Translations under genes and position numbers: made by a program
Shown here: positions 10,281-19,539 of the stretch, piece by piece
Position numbering within the stretch: position 1 is the first letter of the stretch
How the letters are laid out: every line of letters starts with the position of its first letter
NCBI GenBank assembly: GCA_022647765.1
Contig: JALCLH010000010.1
Span: forward strand, 62,001-126,000
Origin: Acidipropionibacterium sp.
GTDB taxonomy: Bacteria > Actinomycetota > Actinomycetes > Propionibacteriales > Propionibacteriaceae
Direction of reading: 5' to 3'
DNA length: 64,000 nt
The notes under the pieces: generated by a model
What the model was told of the DNA's origin: nothing
The model's database searches: none
What the model saw: only the letters and a program-made list of their open reading frames with translations

Positions 10281-11733
10281 ATGACTACTCAGGTCGACAC
10301 TTCCCCCGCCCTGCCGGGCACCGGCGTCTCCCAGGACGAGCACCTGGCCGCTCTGTCGGGCTACAAGTACGGCTGGCACGACTCGGACGCCTACGCCGCC
10401 GCTTCCCAGCGCGGCCTGTCCGAGGAGGTCGTGCGCGGTATCTCGGCGATGAAGCACGAGCCCGAGTGGATGCTCAAGCTCCGCCTCAAGGCCCTGCGCC
10501 AGTTCCAGAAGAAGCCGATGCCGACCTGGGGGGTCAAGCTCGACTCCATCGACTTCGACCAGATCAAGTACTTCGTGCGCGCCCAGGAGAAGCAGGCCCA
10601 GTCCTGGGAGGATCTGCCCGCCGACATCAAGAACACCTACGACCGGCTCGGCATCCCCGAGGCCGAGAAGGACCGCCTGGTGGCCGGCGTCGCCGCCCAG
10701 TACGAGTCCGAGGTGGTCTACCACAAGATCAACGAGGAGCTCGGCAAGCAGGGAGTGATCTTCCTCGACACCGACACCGCCCTGCGCGAGCAGCCCGAGC
10801 TGTTCAAGGAGTACTTCGCCTCGGCGGTGCCGGTCGGCGACAACAAGTTCGCCGCCCTCAACACCGCGGTGTGGTCCGGCGGCTCCTTCATCTACGTGCC
10901 GAAGGGGGTCCACTGCACCATCCCGCTGCAGGCCTACTTCCGGATGAACACCGAGAATCTGGGCCAGTTCGAGCGGACCCTGATCGTCGTCGACGAGGGC
11001 GCCTATGTGCACTACGTCGAGGGCTGCACCGCCCCGATCTACAAGTCGGACTCGCTGCACGCCGCGGTCGTCGAGATCATCGTCAAGAAGAACGCCCGAT
11101 GCCGCTACACGACCATCCAGAACTGGTCGAACAATGTGTACAACCTCGTCACCCAGCGCGCCTACGTCGAGGAGGGCGGCACGATGGAGTGGATCGACGG
11201 CAATATCGGCTCGAAGTCGAATATGAAGTACCCGGCCTGCTACCTGATGGGCGAGCACGCCAAGGGCGAGGCGCTGTCGGTGGCCTTCGCCGCCGAGGGG
11301 CAGCATCAGGACACCGGCGCCAAGATGGTCCACTACGCGCCCTACACCTCCTCGACGATCGTCTCGAAGTCGATCTCCCAGGGAGGCGGGCGCTCGGCCT
11401 ACCGCGGCCTGGTCGCGGTCGGGCAAGAACGCCCACCACTCGGCCAGCTCGGTGCGCTGCGATGCGCTGCTGGTCGACGACATCTCCCGCTCGGACACCT
11501 ACCCCTACAACGACGTGCGCACCGACGAGGTGTCGATGGCCCACGAGGCCACCGTCTCCAAGGTGAGCGAGGAGCAGCTGTTCTACCTGATGCAGCGCGG
11601 CCTCACCGAGGAGGAGGCGATGGGCATGATCGTGCGCGGATTCATCGAGCCGATCGCCAAGGAGCTCCCGATGGAGTACGCCCTGGAGCTCAACCGGCTC
11701 ATCGAGATCCAGATGGAGGGTGCGGTCGGCTGA
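10281..11733 (+). CDS. sufB: Fe-S cluster assembly scaffold SufB (one frameshift in this sequence)
   Basis: The 484-codon scaffold subunit of the SufBCD complex, which builds Fe-S clusters with sulfur delivered by SufS/SufU. ATG 10281 follows GAAAGG by 9 nt; an in-frame ATG 15 nt upstream is less likely. The protein matches SufB throughout ([42 protein letters not shown]). At about 11421 an extra G in a GGG run shifts the frame. It resumes as [18 protein letters not shown] and runs to the TGA at 11731, with the conserved [13 protein letters not shown] and [15 protein letters not shown] ending. This essential gene is probably intact in the organism. Confidence 0.93.
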
Positions 11734-11794
11734 TCCGCCGGCGCCTCTTGTATCGACCGCATCACCGACAATCCTCAAGAAAGAGAGCACAGCG

Positions 11795-12988
11795 TTGAGC
11801 GCACCCGTCCAGGCCCCTGAGAAGGGTCACAATGTGACGATCGAGGGGGACGTCGAGTCCCACCTGCACCCCAGGCCCTCCTGGAGCCTCGCCGATCATC
11901 CGATGCCCACCGGCCGCGAGGAGATCTGGCGGTTCACCCCGATCCGCGAGTTCACCCCGATCCTCACCGAGGGCCCCACGAAGGCCCGCCTCGAGTGGTC
12001 GGTCACCGCGCCCGAGCAGGTGCGGGTCACCGAGCTGGCCGACGGCGTCCCGCACGATCTGGCCGAGACCCCGCAGGACCGGATGTCGGCGATCGCGGCG
12101 GCCAATGCCACCACCGGCTCCCGGAAGATCGAGATCCCGGCCGAGGCCGAGATCGAGACGCCGATCGACATCGACCTGGTCGGAACCGGCTCCAGCGAGT
12201 CGGTGTACCAGAACGTCGTGGTCGAGATCGGCCATCAGGCCAAGGCCACCCTGGTGGTGCGCTACAAGGGCTCGGCCCGGCTCGGGGAGAACTGGACCTT
12301 CCGGATCGGCGACGGCGCCGAGGTCACCATCGTCTTCGTCCAGGAGTGGGCCGACGACGCCGTCCACGGCGCCCAGATCGCCTTCGAGCTGGGTCGCGAC
12401 ACCACGGTGCGCACCGCCCAGGCCACCTTCGGGGGCAAGGCTGTGCGGATCTCCCAGGCGGCCTCCTACCAGGGCCCGGGAGCCGACCTGATGCAGCTCG
12501 GCGTCTACTTCGCCGATTCCGAGCAGCACATCGAGCACCGGCTCTTCGTCGATCACAACGCCCCCCGCACCAAGTCGCGGGTGGACTTCCGCGGCTGTCT
12601 GCAGGGCGCCGAGGCGCACACGGTGTGGATCGGTGATGTGCTGATCCGCCCGGTGGCCGAGGGGATCGACACCTACGAGTCGAACAAGAACCTGGTGCTC
12701 ACCGAGGGCTGCCGGGCCGACGCGGTGCCGAACCTGGAGATCCAGACCGGCAACATCCTCGGCGCCGGGCACTCCGCCTCCACCGGCCGGTTCGACGCCG
12801 AGCAGCTGTTCTACCTGCAGTCCCGCGGGATCGAGGAGGAGGAGGCGCGGCGTCTGGTCGTGCACGGCTTCTTCACCGACATCGTCCGCCGGATCGGCGT
12901 CGAGGAGATCAGCACCGAGCTGATGGACCGCATCGAGGCCGAGCTGCTGGAGACCCTCGGCGCCGCCACCCGGCTCCCGGAGGAGTGA
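11795..12988 (+). CDS. sufD: Fe-S cluster assembly protein SufD
   Basis: A 397-aa beta-helix partner of SufB in the SufBC2D complex. The conserved C-terminal region is clear ([20 protein letters not shown], then [24 protein letters not shown] in pieces, and [22 protein letters not shown]). The start is the TTG at 11795, preceded by AAAGAGAG. The frame remains open upstream into the sufB 3' end, but that part lacks similarity. It is followed after one base by the Rieske ferredoxin gene. Confidence 0.92.
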   Translation: MSAPVQAPEKGHNVTIEGDVESHLHPRPSWSLADHPMPTGREEIWRFTPIREFTPILTEGPTKARLEWSVTAPEQVRVTELADGVPHDLAETPQDRMSAIAAANATTGSRKIEIPAEAEIETPIDIDLVGTGSSESVYQNVVVEIGHQAKATLVVRYKGSARLGENWTFRIGDGAEVTIVFVQEWADDAVHGAQIAFELGRDTTVRTAQATFGGKAVRISQAASYQGPGADLMQLGVYFADSEQHIEHRLFVDHNAPRTKSRVDFRGCLQGAEAHTVWIGDVLIRPVAEGIDTYESNKNLVLTEGCRADAVPNLEIQTGNILGAGHSASTGRFDAEQLFYLQSRGIEEEEARRLVVHGFFTDIVRRIGVEEISTELMDRIEAELLETLGAATRLPEE

Positions 12989-12989
12989 G

Positions 12990-13325
12990 ATGGCAGCGGT
13001 GAAGGTGACGACGGTCTCCGGGCTGGCGGAGGATGCCCCCGCCGAGTTCGACGACGTCGACGGCACCGACATCGTCCTGGTGCACACCGAGGGCGAGATC
13101 TTCGCCATCGGGGCTCTGTGCAGCCACGCCGAGGTGCCGATGGTCGACGGAGAGGTCGAGGACTGCTCCCTCGAGTGCTACATGCACGGCTCCATGTTCG
13201 ACCTGCGCACCGGCGCACCGCTCAGCCTCCCGGCCACCGAGCCGATTCCCGTCTATCCCGTGACCATCGACGACGACGACGTCCTCGTCGACGTCGCCAA
13301 CCCCATTCCCTACAAGGAGTCCTGA
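12990..13325 (+). CDS. Rieske-type [2Fe-2S] ferredoxin of the suf operon
   Basis: A 111-aa single-domain Rieske protein. The cluster ligands are visible as C44-S-H46 and C63-Y-M-H66. Small Rieske ferredoxins of the non-heme oxygenase type sit between sufD and sufC in many actinobacterial suf operons, where they are presumed to supply electrons during assembly; this role is not proven. The start follows a GGAGGAG sequence at the sufD 3' end, and only 5 nt separate the stop from sufC. Confidence 0.92.
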   Translation: MAAVKVTTVSGLAEDAPAEFDDVDGTDIVLVHTEGEIFAIGALCSHAEVPMVDGEVEDCSLECYMHGSMFDLRTGAPLSLPATEPIPVYPVTIDDDDVLVDVANPIPYKES

Positions 13326-13330
13326 CACAG

Positions 13331-14099
13331 ATGGCAACTCTTCAGATCACCGACCTGCACGTCGACGTTCAGACCGAGAACGGTCCCAAGAACATCCTCA
13401 AGGGCGTCAACCTCACCATCAACTCCGGCGAGGTGCACGCCATCATGGGCCCGAACGGGTCCGGCAAGTCCACCCTGGCCTACACCCTGGCCGGGCCATC
13501 CCAAGTACACCGTCACCGGCGGATCCGTCACCCTCGACGGCGAGGACCTGCTGGCGATGACCGTCGACCAGCGCGCCCGCGCCGGCCTCTTCCTGGCCAT
13601 GCAGTACCCGGTGGAGATCCCCGGCGTCTCGGTGGCCAACTTCCTGCGCGCCGCCCGCACCGCCATCGACGGCCAGGCCCCCAAGCTGCGCACCTGGATC
13701 AAGGAGGTCGACGCCGCCCTGGAGCGCCAGGACCTCGACGACGACTTCGCAGACCGCTCGGTCAACGAGGGCTTCTCCGGCGGCGAGAAGAAGCGCCACG
13801 AGATGGCCCAGCTCGAGCTGCTCCACCCGAAGTTCGCGGTCCTCGACGAGACCGACTCCGGCCTGGACATCGACGCCCTCAAGGTGGTCTCCACCGGCGT
13901 CAACCATTATCTGGAGGACAAGTCCCGCGGGGTGATGCTGATCACCCACTACACGCGGATCCTGCGCTACATCAAGGCCACCCAGGTGCACGTCTTCGTC
14001 GACGGCCGGGTCGCAGAGACCGGCGGCCCCGAGCTCGGCGAGCAGCTGGAGGCCGAGGGGTACGAGAAGTACGTCGAGGCTGCGAAGGCGAACGCCTGA
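13331..14099 (+). CDS. sufC: Fe-S cluster assembly ATPase SufC (one frameshift in this sequence)
   Basis: The ABC-type ATPase of the SufBCD complex, about 255 aa. Walker [10 protein letters not shown] is near residues 40-48. The frame breaks at about 13493 (a GGG run in the codons for LAGHP). Downstream, in the second frame, are the SufC-specific [20 protein letters not shown], signature [11 protein letters not shown], Walker [17 protein letters not shown] and the H-loop LITHYTRIL. The stop TGA overlaps the ATG of sufS (ATGA). It is probably intact in the organism. Confidence 0.92.
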
Positions 14100-15380
14100 T
14101 GAGTGCGGCCACCGGTTACGACGTCGAGGCCATCCGGGCCGACTTCCCCATCCTGAGCACCAGGGTGGGGGAGTACCCGCTGGCCTATCTCGACTCGGCC
14201 AACACCTCCCAGAAGCCGCAGGTCGTGATTGACGCGGTGGCCGACCACTACGCCCATCACAACGCCAATGTGGCGCGCGCGATGCACAAGCTGGGGCTGG
14301 AGGCCACCCAGGCCTACGAGGGCGGGCGGGCCCGGATCGCCAGGTTCATCGGCGCCGAGAAGCCCGAGGAGGTCATCGCGCTCACCAACGCCTCGGAGGG
14401 TCTCAACCTGTGCGCCCACACCCTGGGTTCGCGGTTGAAGCCCGGCGACGAGGTGGTGATCTCGGTGATGGAGCACCACTCCAATCTGGTGCCCTGGCAG
14501 CTGGCCTGCCAGCGCACCGGCGCCGACCCTGCGCTGGTTCGACGTCACCGATGAGGGACGCCTGGATCTGGACGCCGCTGCGCGCGACGGTCTCATCAAC
14601 GAGCACACCAAGGTGGTCTCGGTGGCCCTGGCCTCCAATGTGCTGGGCACCGTCAACCCGGTGGCGGAGATCGCCGCGCAGGCCCATGCGGTCGGTGCGG
14701 TGATGGTGGTCGACGCCTCCCAGGCCGTTCCGCAGATGCCCGTCGACGTCTCGACGCTGGGCGCCGATCTGGTGGCCTTCACCGGCCACAAGATGGTCGG
14801 GCCGACCGGGATCGGGATCCTGTGGGGCCGCTACGACCTGCTCGCCGAACTGCCCCCCTTCCTGGGTGGCGGCGAGATGATCGAGATCGTCAAGATGGAC
14901 CACTCGACCTACGCCGAGCCGCCGCACCGCTTCGAGGCCGGCACCCCGCCGATCGCCCAGATGGTGGGCCTGGCGACCGCCGCCGACTACCTGGACGGGA
15001 TCGGGATGGAGGCGATCGCCGCCCACGAGCGCGAGATCGCCGACTACGCCCTGGAGGGTCTGTCCGGGTTGAAGGGGCTGCGCATCCTGGGCCCGACCGA
15101 GGCGGTGGACCGCACCGGCACCATCTCCTTCACCATCGAAGGGGTCCACCCGCACGACGCGATGAGCCTGATGGACTCCCGCGGCGTGGCGGTGCGCGGC
15201 GGCCACCACTGCGCTCGGCCGCTGCACGAGAGGTTCGGGGTGCAGGCCTCGCTGCGCGCCTCGGCCTACCTGTACACCACCCGCGGTGAGATCGACGCCC
15301 TGGTCGACGCGGTGGAGTACGCCCGGGATTTCTTCACCGGGCGCATCATGGCGGGCGCCGCCGGCGGGAGGAGTCGCTGA
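14099..15380 (+). CDS. sufS: Cysteine desulfurase SufS (one frameshift in this sequence)
   Basis: A PLP enzyme of about 426 aa that removes sulfur from cysteine and passes it to SufU. N-terminal region: [26 protein letters not shown] and [12 protein letters not shown]. An extra base at about 14523 shifts the frame; it resumes with [12 protein letters not shown]. The PLP lysine is in [11 protein letters not shown] and the catalytic cysteine in [15 protein letters not shown], on the class II SufS-type loop. It overlaps sufC by 4 nt and sufU by 1 nt. Confidence 0.92.
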
Positions 15381-15976
15381 TGAACGTCGAGGACATGTAC
15401 CAGCAGATCATCCTCGATCACTACCGGGAGAAGCACCACTCGGGTCTGCGCGACGATTTCGACGCCGAGGTGACTCAGGTGAACCCGTCCTGCGGGGACG
15501 AGTTGATGCTGCGCCTGCACCTGGACGGCGACGTCATCACCGACGTCTCCTATGACGCGGTGGGCTGCTCGATCTCACAGGCTTCGACCTCGGTGATGAC
15601 CGATCTGGTGATCGGCAAGACGGTGGACGAGGCCCAGCAGTTGTATCGCGGGTTTCAGGAGATGATGCGCTCCCATGGCGAGCAGAAGCTCGACGAGGAG
15701 CGCTACGAGGATGCGGTCGCCTTCGAGGGGGTCGCCAAGCTGATGGCGCGGGTCAAGTGCGCGATGCTCGGCTGGTCGGCTCTGGAGGAGTCGATGATGG
15801 AGGCTGAACAGAATCGCGATACGCCGGTATCGACGCAGAATCGCGATACCGCGGTATCGACACAGAACCGCGATACGCCTGCCGACGCACAGGATTCTGA
15901 CACGGTGGTGGTGGCGCGCAACTGCGGCATTGCTCCGGCGACTGCCGGTGCGCCGGCGAAGGGAGAGAGGTCATGA
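15380..15976 (+). CDS. sufU: SufU-type sulfur-transfer protein with a repeat-bearing C-terminal tail
   Basis: A 198-aa protein. Residues 1-143 are SufU (IscU-like fold), with metal/sulfur ligands C38-G-D40, C63 (VGCSIS) and C127 (KCAMLGW). SufU accepts persulfide sulfur from SufS through a zinc site. The usual protein ends soon after the last cysteine (about 150 aa). Here an extra tail of some 55 residues starts at 144 with 9-residue repeats (QNRDTPVST, QNRDTAVST, QNRDTPADA, QDSDTVVVA). The stop overlaps the next start (ATGA at 15973). Confidence 0.9.
   Translation: MNVEDMYQQIILDHYREKHHSGLRDDFDAEVTQVNPSCGDELMLRLHLDGDVITDVSYDAVGCSISQASTSVMTDLVIGKTVDEAQQLYRGFQEMMRSHGEQKLDEERYEDAVAFEGVAKLMARVKCAMLGWSALEESMMEAEQNRDTPVSTQNRDTAVSTQNRDTPADAQDSDTVVVARNCGIAPATAGAPAKGERS
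15809..15916 (+). repeat. 27-bp in-frame tandem repeat in sufU, four units
   Basis: Units start at 15809, 15836, 15863 and 15890. The first two are nearly identical and later ones diverge. Units contain small palindromes (ATCGCGAT; GATACCGCGGTATC). The repeat length is a multiple of three, so the reading frame is kept. Confidence 0.85.
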
Positions 15977-16422
15977 GCGAGGACACGACTCAGGGCGTGA
16001 GGCCCTCGGACCTGGTGCAAGGACACCTTCCCGGATCAGGAGCCTGCCGAGTCGGCTGGCGTCCGCCTGAGGGCACCGAGACCTGTCGCGCCGGACCGCG
16101 GCGACGAGTTCGCTGCCGACGGTCGACGACGTCATCGAGGCGATGAAGGACGTCATCGACCCCGAGCTGATGGTCAACGTCGGTGGATCTGGGCCTGGTC
16201 TACGGCGTCCAGATCGATGATGACGCCAATGTCACCATCGACATGACGCTGACCAGCCCGACCTGTCCGCTCACCGACCGGCTGGAGTACGACACCCAGA
16301 CGGTGCTGGAGGGGATCGTCAACAGCGTGGCGATCAACTGGGTGTGGCTGCCGCCGTGGGGTCTGGAGAGGATCACCGAGGATGGCCGGGCGCAGCTCCA
16401 GGCGATCGGCTTCAACGTCTGA
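15973..16422 (+). CDS. sufT: SufT-like MIP18/DUF59 iron-sulfur assembly factor (several frameshifts)
   Basis: The last gene of the suf operon. The core DUF59 segments lie in different frames: a start MSEDTTQGVRPSDLV at 15973, PTVDDVIEAMKDVIDPELMVNV at about 16115-16180, and VDLGLVYGVQIDDDANV to the stop at 16420-16422. At least two, probably three, indels (about 16019, 16113-16121 and 16181-16186) must be bridged. The conserved DPE and the cysteine in SPTCPLTD are present. SufT-type proteins help mature Fe-S clusters. It is probably intact in the organism and damaged only in this sequence. Confidence 0.75.
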
Positions 16423-16444
16423 GGATCAAGATCTGAATGCGCTT

Positions 16445-16475
16445 CGGGCCGGGAACTGACGCAGTTCCCGGCCCG
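16445..16475 (+). terminator. Strong hairpin terminator of the suf operon
   Basis: Perfect 13-bp GC-rich stem (16445-16457 with 16463-16475) and a 5-nt loop, 22 nt after the sufT stop. It lacks a long T-tract, as is usual for actinobacterial terminators. Confidence 0.75.
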
Positions 16476-16515
16476 ATCTGCGTCTTCGGTCGGTTCTCGT
16501 CTGTACGATTTCTGT

Positions 16516-17169
16516 GTGACCGACCCTCGCCCTCGCCGCGCTGCCGAACCGGGGACTTGGGAGGACGTCGACCAGGAGGAGAGCGAACTGGATGCCGTCT
16601 TTCATCGGGTGGTCGCCTGGGCTCTGCTCATCGGCGGGCAGCTTCTCACCGTCGCCACGATCGTGGTCGTCGCCTGGAGCCGGTACACCAGGGACATATG
16701 GGGCAGGACCCCGCTGGACGACGAGGGATTCACTACGGCCGAGTTGCCCAATATCGCCATGGTTCTGCTGTTCTGCTTCGGCATGGCGCTGCCGTTCATC
16801 GTCCTTCCGGTCGGCTCGACCGCCCTCGCGTTCCGCGACGGGGACAGACTGACCGTCCGGACTGTGCTCGGGCGTCGCACCGTCGACCTCACCACCGCCC
16901 GGTTGTGGCGGGCGACGTTTCCCGGTCGGGGTCCCAACACTGAGTTGGTCGTTGTCCGCTCGCGGTGGCGCTGGGTGATCCTCACTGCCTCGGAATCGTG
17001 GGATGACACCGACTTCCAGATCCTTGGCGAACTCAACAACGATCCCGAGCGATCGGGGTGGCACGGCGAGCTGCGCCTCTACATCCGGGGATGGATACTC
17101 CTGGCGCTCGTGGTGATGCTGATCTTCGCTGTCCTCGGCGTCGGCTGGGCGATCATGGGAATCTCCTGA
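16516..17169 (+). CDS. PH-domain-like membrane protein of unknown function
   Basis: A 217-aa protein starting at GTG 16516. Predicted membrane segments are at about residues 34-55, 81-102 and 192-214. The middle soluble part (ALAFRDGDRLTVRTVLGRRTVDLTTARLWRATFPGRG) has the short beta-strand pattern of bacterial PH-like domains. It stands alone after the suf terminator and converges on a metallopeptidase gene. I do not recognise a specific function. Confidence 0.6.
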   Translation: MTDPRPRRAAEPGTWEDVDQEESELDAVFHRVVAWALLIGGQLLTVATIVVVAWSRYTRDIWGRTPLDDEGFTTAELPNIAMVLLFCFGMALPFIVLPVGSTALAFRDGDRLTVRTVLGRRTVDLTTARLWRATFPGRGPNTELVVVRSRWRWVILTASESWDDTDFQILGELNNDPERSGWHGELRLYIRGWILLALVVMLIFAVLGVGWAIMGIS

Positions 17170-17242
17170 GCTGCTACGGTTCGGACGCGTTTGGCAGTCG
17201 TCTGGTCGCTGGGAGAATCCACTGGCTGAGCCACGGCGCAGA

Positions 17243-18136
17243 TCAGCCGCCGAGGTCGTCGGTGGCGAAGGTGTCGCAGGATTTCAGGCTGGTGGCGTTG
17301 AACCCCCTCTGGGTCCAGTAGACGCGCATCTTCGAGGAGCCGTGGGTCCAGGCGTCCTGGTCGACGCGTCCCGAGGACTGCTCCTGGATGTGGTCGTCGC
17401 CGACTGCCTTGGCGGCGTCGACAATCTTCGCGATGTCGGCGGAGGTGACGTTCTCGATGAGGTCGTCGGGATCGTCGGCTGCCCACTTGAGGTAGGCGCC
17501 GGCGTAGCAGTCGGCCTGCAACTCCAGGCGGACCGAGGGGGAGTGGGAGCCGGTCTGGTTGCCCGAGGCGTGGGCCTTCGCCAGGGTGCCGAGCAGGTCC
17601 TGGGCGTGGTGACCGTACTCGTGGGCGATGACGTAGGCCTCGGCGGCGGTGCTGGTCTGTGTGCCGAGCTGATTCAGCAGCTGGGAGAGGAAGTTGGTGT
17701 CGAGGTAGACGAGCTTGTCCCCGGAGCAGTAGAAGGGGCCGGTCTCCGAACTGGCCATGCCGCAGGCCGTGGAGATCTGCCCGCTGAACGGCTTGATGCG
17801 AGCCTTCGTGTAGCCGTTCATCTGGGTTGCCCAGAACTGGTTGATGCTGGTGGCGTAGGCGGCCCAGCGGCAGTTCGGGTCGCGATTGGCGTCGGCCCCG
17901 GTGCGACAGGTCGACGAGGCCGTCGAGGTGGCCGCAGGACGGGTAGTGGTCCCGGTGTCGTCGGTGCCGAGAATGTCGCCGGGATTGATGCCCAGCAGCA
18001 GGGCGATGATGAGCACGACGACGCCGGCGCCGCCTCCCAGTACGATTCGTCCCCCTCCACCGCCGCCGCGTCCAGGCCCGCCGGCGCTGCTGTCGATCGA
18101 GTCGGAGTCGATCCGCGCATCGTCCTTGAAATCCAT
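17243..18136 (-). CDS. YpfJ/KPN_02809-family neutral zinc metallopeptidase
   Basis: A 297-aa protein with a Gly-rich cytoplasmic N-terminus, one membrane anchor (about residues 32-50) and an extracytoplasmic catalytic domain. The zinc-binding motif H172-E173-Y-G-H176 (AHEYGHHAQ) and the downstream metal-ligand region LELQADCYAGAY are typical of the YpfJ family. Conserved cysteines (CRTG, NCRW, CGMA, YCSGD, SCDTF) suggest disulfides outside the cell. Its substrate is unknown. It is followed upstream on the same strand by a toxin-antitoxin pair. Confidence 0.85.
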   Translation of the reverse strand: MDFKDDARIDSDSIDSSAGGPGRGGGGGGRIVLGGGAGVVVLIIALLLGINPGDILGTDDTGTTTRPAATSTASSTCRTGADANRDPNCRWAAYATSINQFWATQMNGYTKARIKPFSGQISTACGMASSETGPFYCSGDKLVYLDTNFLSQLLNQLGTQTSTAAEAYVIAHEYGHHAQDLLGTLAKAHASGNQTGSHSPSVRLELQADCYAGAYLKWAADDPDDLIENVTSADIAKIVDAAKAVGDDHIQEQSSGRVDQDAWTHGSSKMRVYWTQRGFNATSLKSCDTFATDDLGG

Positions 18137-18148
18137 CGTTCCTCCGGA

Positions 18149-18526
18149 TCAGTCGATGGGGGAGAAGAGGTCTCGCAGGCGGGTCGCGATCTCGGGCACC
18201 TCGAGATGAGTGGACGCAACGGTCATGATGAGGTCGTACCACTCATCGTCGCTGACCGTGGAGTCGTCGATGGAGTTTCCGCGGAGAACGAGGGCAACAA
18301 GAAGGTACCCGACGCGCTTGTTGCCGTCGATGAACGGATGGGATCGTTCGATCGAGTCGAGCATGGCAGCCGTCTTGAACCAGATGTCCGGATACGCGTC
18401 AACGCCCGCAATCGTGGTCAAGGGTCGCTCGAGGGCGGCATTGAGCAGTCCCCAGTCGCGAATCGGATAACCCTGATCCACCAGCCAGTCGTGAACGTCC
18501 TCGAAGTCCGGCCACCAGAGCGTCAT
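18149..18526 (-). CDS. doc: Fic/Doc-family toxin
   Basis: A 125-aa Doc-like protein. The Fic core motif HPFIDGNKRVG spans residues 63-73, with H63 as the catalytic base. Doc toxins phosphorylate EF-Tu and arrest translation; other Fic proteins AMPylate their targets. The small size and the preceding antitoxin gene favour Doc. ATG 18526 overlaps the antitoxin stop by 4 nt (ATGA), so translation is coupled with antitoxin first, the usual toxin-antitoxin order. Confidence 0.85.
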   Translation of the reverse strand: MTLWWPDFEDVHDWLVDQGYPIRDWGLLNAALERPLTTIAGVDAYPDIWFKTAAMLDSIERSHPFIDGNKRVGYLLVALVLRGNSIDDSTVSDDEWYDLIMTVASTHLEVPEIATRLRDLFSPID

Positions 18527-18732
18527 TCGGCCAGCCTGTCCAGGAGGTCCGACCGCTTCGCAGTCAGATCGTCGAGCACCGAATGGGTGAAGTGCCGGGA
18601 CTGGCGCCGGTTCCACTCGGCGCGCACCAGCAGGGCGAGGGTCGTTGTCTTCGACTGGTCGTCGTCCTGAGCGATCGCGGTGAGCATTTTGTCCTCTTCA
18701 GGGGAGAGGCGGAGCTGCATAGCCATGACCAT
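18523..18732 (-). CDS. Antitoxin of the Doc module (ribbon-helix-helix type)
   Basis: A small protein of 67-69 aa. Its N-terminal part (MQLRLSPEEDKMLTAIAQ) fits a ribbon-helix-helix DNA-binding fold, and the C-terminal helix (RHFTHSVLDDLTAKRSDLLDRLAE) would neutralise the toxin. Starts at 18732 and 18726 are both possible; the longer upstream frame runs through the operator region and is unlikely. RHF-like tails of this sort inhibit Fic/Doc toxins by occupying the active site. Confidence 0.75.
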   Translation of the reverse strand: MVMAMQLRLSPEEDKMLTAIAQDDDQSKTTTLALLVRAEWNRRQSRHFTHSVLDDLTAKRSDLLDRLAE

Positions 18733-18751
18733 ATGGTACCTCAGTGGTACC
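18728..18751. promoter_or_regulatory. Palindromic operator of the toxin-antitoxin module
   Basis: ACCATATGGT (18728-18737) is a perfect palindrome overlapping the antitoxin start. It is joined to GGTACC-N5-GGTACC (18735-18751). This arrangement suits cooperative binding of an antitoxin dimer and autorepression. It may also touch the promoter of the divergent HAD gene at 18786. Confidence 0.55.
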
Positions 18752-18785
18752 TGGAATTCGATAGACAGTCCCATAGACTTCGGCC

Positions 18786-19433
18786 ATGGTTGGCGAATTC
18801 ACTCGGCCCTGGCTCCTCTTCGACCTCGGCGGAGTGCTCGAGGTCGTCGACGACGATGCCTGGCCCCAACAGTTGTGGAAGTCCTGGGCGGTGCGCATGG
18901 GGACCAGGGCCGAGGACCTGCGAGAGCGCTGCCGGGCGGCCGATCTACCGCGGACCGACATTCAGGCCGGGACGCAGCAGGACTACTGGCGCCGTCTCGG
19001 CGGCTCGCTCGGTGTCGGTGGCGTGGCTCTCCGGCAGATGCGGGAGGAGTTCTGGGACTCCTACTGCGGAGCGCCGAACGACGAGCTCATCGCCTACGTG
19101 CGCGGGCTGCAAGATCGCGCCGGGCTAGCGATCCTCTCCAACTCCGCCGACGGGGCCCGCGAGCAGGAGGAGCGGAGATTCGGTCTGTCCACGGTGTTCC
19201 ACCCGATCTGCTACAGCCATGAGCAGGGCGTCAACAAACCCGATCCGCGGGCCTATCGACGCGCCCTGGCGCGGATGGGCGCCGGTCCCGAGGCCGTGTT
19301 CTTCATCGATGACCACATCGAGAACGTCGATGCAGCGGCGGCCTGTGGCATCGACGGCGTGCTGCACCGGAGCAACGGGGACACCATTGCCGCAATCGAG
19401 CGCTTCCTGGCCAGCAGCGAACGTGAGCTGTGA
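18786..19433 (+). CDS. HAD-superfamily hydrolase, subfamily IA
   Basis: A 215-aa HAD-type phosphatase. Motif I is FDLGGVL with nucleophile D13 (the second acidic residue is replaced by Gly, as in YihX-like sugar-phosphate phosphatases). Motif II is LSNS, motif III NKPDPRAY and motif IV FFIDDHIEN. The substrate is unknown, probably a small phosphorylated metabolite. The stop codon abuts palindromic repeat copy 4. Confidence 0.85.
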   Translation: MVGEFTRPWLLFDLGGVLEVVDDDAWPQQLWKSWAVRMGTRAEDLRERCRAADLPRTDIQAGTQQDYWRRLGGSLGVGGVALRQMREEFWDSYCGAPNDELIAYVRGLQDRAGLAILSNSADGAREQEERRFGLSTVFHPICYSHEQGVNKPDPRAYRRALARMGAGPEAVFFIDDHIENVDAAAACGIDGVLHRSNGDTIAAIERFLASSEREL

Positions 19434-19500
19434 CGAGGCGCCAGTTCCTCCACGAGACGCCAGCTACATGAGGCGTCTCGTGGAGGAGGAGGCGCCTCGT
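19432..19500 (+). repeat. Palindromic intergenic repeat, copy 4
   Basis: Begins within the stop codon of the HAD gene. It has the same arms and loop (CAGCTACATGAG) as copy 1. The position directly after a stop suggests it could act as a terminator or 3'-end stabiliser. Confidence 0.9.
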
Positions 19501-19539
19501 CGCGTGTGGGGGTGAAGGGACGGTCTGTGGAGGGCGGAG

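Noticed and set aside
15973-16186. Programmed frameshifting as the explanation for the split suf and other genes
   Set aside because: The breaks occur at many unrelated sites without a shared slippery sequence or downstream structure, and several in one small gene; sequencing error is simpler.
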